Shown: piece after piece, positions 5,742-6,937 of the stretch
Layout: each line of letters opens with the position of its first letter
Position numbering within the stretch: position 1 is the stretch's first letter
Assembly (NCBI GenBank): GCA_002428415.1
Contig: DIWI01000104.1
Coordinates: 8,301 to 15,237, forward strand
Reading direction: 5' to 3'
DNA from: Clostridiaceae bacterium UBA6110
Lineage (GTDB): Bacteria > Bacillota > Clostridia > Clostridiales > Clostridiaceae
DNA: 6,937 nt
The notes under the pieces: generated by a model
What the model was told of the DNA's origin: nothing
Databases searched by the model: none
The model's input: the letters and a program-made list of their open reading frames with translations, nothing else
Translations under genes and position numbers: made by a program

Positions 5742-6116
5742 CTATCTCTGTGTTCCTCTGGCAGCCTTGGCAATTCTGAAAATCAGTTCCTCAGTATCCG
5801 CCGGACTGGACAAAAAGTCATCAATCAGATTCAGGAAACCTGATCCCATTGCTTTAAGCATATCCTTTCGAACTACCGCCAGTCGGTATGCCCTGCTTCC
5901 TGCTTCATCAAGCCTTCTCAAAAAGTCAATTGCCACATCCTGTGGGTAATCGTCCACTGGACAGATGAGAAGGTCGAATGCTGCGCACTTCGCCGTTTCT
6001 ATGGCAAGGTCGCACATTTTTGCCGAAACAATGCTGGCATCTATACCGTTCTCTGAAAATAGCCTTTCGACAGCATCAAATGTCAGTTCACTATTGTGGA
6101 TAAGCAATACATTCAT
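5742..6116 (-). CDS. Stand-alone degenerate receiver (CheY-like) protein
   Basis: A 124-residue protein, the size of a single receiver domain, with an excellent ribosome binding site (GGAGGTG) before its ATG. It aligns without gaps over about 119 residues to the N-terminal domain of the next gene, with roughly 40% identity by hand count. Shared blocks are VLLI-x-N, DLAI, FDL, DFL, IDDF and SP-x-D. Receiver fold order is visible: strand MNVLLIHN, strand FDLLICP, strand YRLAVVRK, strand/turn IDDFLSSP, final helix. The phosphorylation site is P53 where Asp is expected, the acidic pair is N8-S9, and the Lys before Pro is S104. It is thus a pseudo-receiver and may signal by protein contact, possibly heterodimerising with its paralogue downstream. 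It has no output domain. Function unknown; the receiver fold is inferred from pattern, not from a database match. Confidence 0.82.
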   Translation of the reverse strand: MNVLLIHNSELTFDAVERLFSENGIDASIVSAKMCDLAIETAKCAAFDLLICPVDDYPQDVAIDFLRRLDEAGSRAYRLAVVRKDMLKAMGSGFLNLIDDFLSSPADTEELIFRIAKAARGTQR

Positions 6117-6357
6117 TTCACACCTCCATAATATATGGCTGATTGAATATTTTACATCTCAATACGATTCAATTCTATAGTACCTTTGATTATATACTAT
6201 CAATAAATGATTTGCTATATATGTTTCAAGGAAAACTTGAATTATTCCAAATATTGCGATAATTATTTTTGCTTTTATCCCTATTTTGATTAAAATAAAT
6301 TTTAACCAATCAGGAGAACTTAAAAATAACCCATGAAACACAACGACAGACAAGGAA
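6117..6357 (-). promoter_or_regulatory. AT-rich leader and probable promoter of the pseudo-receiver operon
   Basis: No gene is supported here. On the minus strand two overlapping promoter options are seen. One is TTGATA (6198-6203), 18 bases, TATAGA (6174-6179). The other is an exact TATAAT at 6189-6194 with only a weak -35 region (AGCAAA). Either would give a leader of roughly 50-70 nt. A 64-codon open frame over this stretch has no ribosome binding site and looks like chance in AT-rich DNA. Confidence 0.45.
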
Positions 6358-6408
6358 AATAAACCTGATATGGACGCTTTGTGAATGAGCGTCCATATCA
6401 GGTTTATT
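6358..6408 (-). terminator. Perfect 21-bp hairpin, probable terminator of the HIT gene
   Basis: Positions 6358-6378 and 6388-6408 are exact reverse complements, closing a 9-base loop (TTGTGAATG on the plus strand). The core arm reads AAACCTGATATGGACGCT. On the minus strand the second arm ends GGTTTATT and continues TTCCTTG, giving a T-rich tail, so it can terminate transcription from the HIT gene 120 bp upstream. The stem is unusually long and perfect for a terminator and could also belong to a dispersed palindromic repeat family. Confidence 0.65.
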
Positions 6409-6530
6409 GAATAAAATTGATTCGAACTAAAAATTGACGGTCAAATACTGACTAAGCCATCATTGATAACCGGAAACACCCTGTCAATTTCCACTGAGTC
6501 CTATTACTCACTCGAAGTATGCTGCCTGTC
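6409..6530. other. Spacer between HIT gene and hairpin; possible minor promoter
   Basis: No gene is seen. On the minus strand TTGACA (6482-6487) is followed after 17 bases by AATGAT, a possible promoter that would produce an RNA of only about 100 nt ending at the hairpin. A small palindrome, TTGAC-G-GTCAA, lies at 6434-6444. Both are weak observations. Confidence 0.25.
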
Positions 6531-6908
6531 TTATCCATCATATTCTACAAGGGGTTTCATGAGTTTCCTGATGCCGCCTCTTGGGTTGTCAACATCCCCT
6601 TCATACCTCGGTATCAGATGTATGTGAAGATGGAATATTGTCTGTCCTGCAGCTTTTCCAACATTTATTCCAATGTTGTAGCCGTCAGGATGATACTCTT
6701 CGTCAATTATTTTCTTGACCTCCCTGATCATTTGGTCAAGTGAAATGACTTCATCGCTTGTTGCATCGAAGTAACCCGAAAAATGCCTTTTGGGAATAAT
6801 AAGAGCATGTCCTTTTGTCACGGGAAAATTGTCATATATGGCGAAAGCGCCTTCATTTTCAGTTATCAGTGAACCTTTCTCAAGATACGAGCAAAATATG
6901 CAATCCAC
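6531..6908 (-). CDS. HIT-family (histidine triad) nucleotide-binding protein
   Basis: A 125-residue protein with the histidine triad H93-L-H95-I-H97 in FHLHIHLIPRYEGD. Family members hydrolyse or transfer nucleoside monophosphates from substrates such as adenosine phosphoramidates or dinucleoside polyphosphates, with the middle His as nucleophile. C3 and C6 (CIFC) with H42 and H93 resemble the zinc-binding set of many bacterial HIT proteins. GHALIIPKRHF at 33-43 is another family block. The C-terminal RGGIRKLMKPL stretch is typical of the bacterial subgroup. The start is taken as GTG 6908, which gives the usual (M)DCIFC beginning, but no ribosome binding site precedes it and the frame stays open to the window end, so the N terminus is uncertain. 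It is probably unrelated in function to the genes downstream, being separated from them by a terminator. Confidence 0.9.
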   Translation of the reverse strand: MDCIFCSYLEKGSLITENEGAFAIYDNFPVTKGHALIIPKRHFSGYFDATSDEVISLDQMIREVKKIIDEEYHPDGYNIGINVGKAAGQTIFHLHIHLIPRYEGDVDNPRGGIRKLMKPLVEYDG

Positions 6909-6937
6909 ATATAGTCGAGTAGACAGCTCGACGCTCA
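6909..6937. other. Unusual sequence upstream of the HIT start at the window edge
   Basis: These 29 bases contain GTCGAG (6914-6919) and CTCGAC (6927-6932), a 6-bp inverted repeat, and lack the purine-rich ribosome binding site expected before the HIT gene. All other genes here have strong sites. It may be a natural leader with the true start farther upstream, or a junction at a contig end. The window is too short to decide. Confidence 0.3.

Noticed and set aside
6159..6353. A 64-codon minus-strand frame with a hydrophobic middle, upstream of the pseudo-receiver gene
   Set aside because: No ribosome binding site, extremely AT-rich, overlaps the likely promoter, and hydrophobic content is expected from T-rich DNA.

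Overview
The window looks like chromosomal DNA from an anaerobic, fermentative Gram-positive bacterium, most likely a member of the Clostridia. The signs are a rubredoxin, a glycyl-radical pyruvate formate-lyase with its activase, strong Shine-Dalgarno sites (one serving a TTG start), AT-rich intergenic DNA with clear intrinsic terminators, and a signal peptidase domain of the SipW/Sec11 (Ser-His) type. No mobile element, CRISPR array, tRNA or rRNA was seen. All complete genes lie on the minus strand; only the rubredoxin tail at the left edge is on the plus strand.

Layout, left to right. (1) 3-134 is the 3' end of a rubredoxin gene, converging on pflA across a shared bidirectional terminator (143-168). 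(2) 211-3283 holds pflA and pflB, transcribed right to left with pflB first. PflB converts pyruvate and CoA to acetyl-CoA and formate; PflA installs its glycyl radical. Both starts are set by clear ribosome binding sites and lie inside longer open frames: pflB starts at TTG 3283 and pflA at ATG 951. (3) 3284-4037 has no protein gene but is rich in signals. It holds a good sigma-A promoter for pflB, a cluster of inverted repeats resembling operators, and what appears to be a free-standing structured RNA gene of about 236 nt (3694-3929). That RNA has its own consensus promoter, an A-tract UP-like element, a 9-bp closing stem and a terminator. (4) 4038-6116 is a two-gene unit. The first gene encodes a 124-residue stand-alone degenerate receiver domain. 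The second, 39 bp downstream, encodes a 554-residue protein made of a paralogous degenerate receiver, a long acidic linker with a duplicated 21-residue motif, a basic segment, one membrane helix and a SipW-like signal peptidase domain whose nucleophilic serine is alanine. (5) 6358-6408 is a perfect 21-bp hairpin, probably the terminator of the last gene, a HIT-family nucleotide-binding protein (6531-6908) whose 5' context is cut by the window edge.

The fermentation genes are ordinary. The parts worth a second look are the pseudo-receiver / pseudo-signal-peptidase pair, where phosphorylation and peptidase residues are missing in both halves, and the structured RNA beside pflB. I did not recognise the RNA with certainty; the raiA-motif class is the candidate I would test first.
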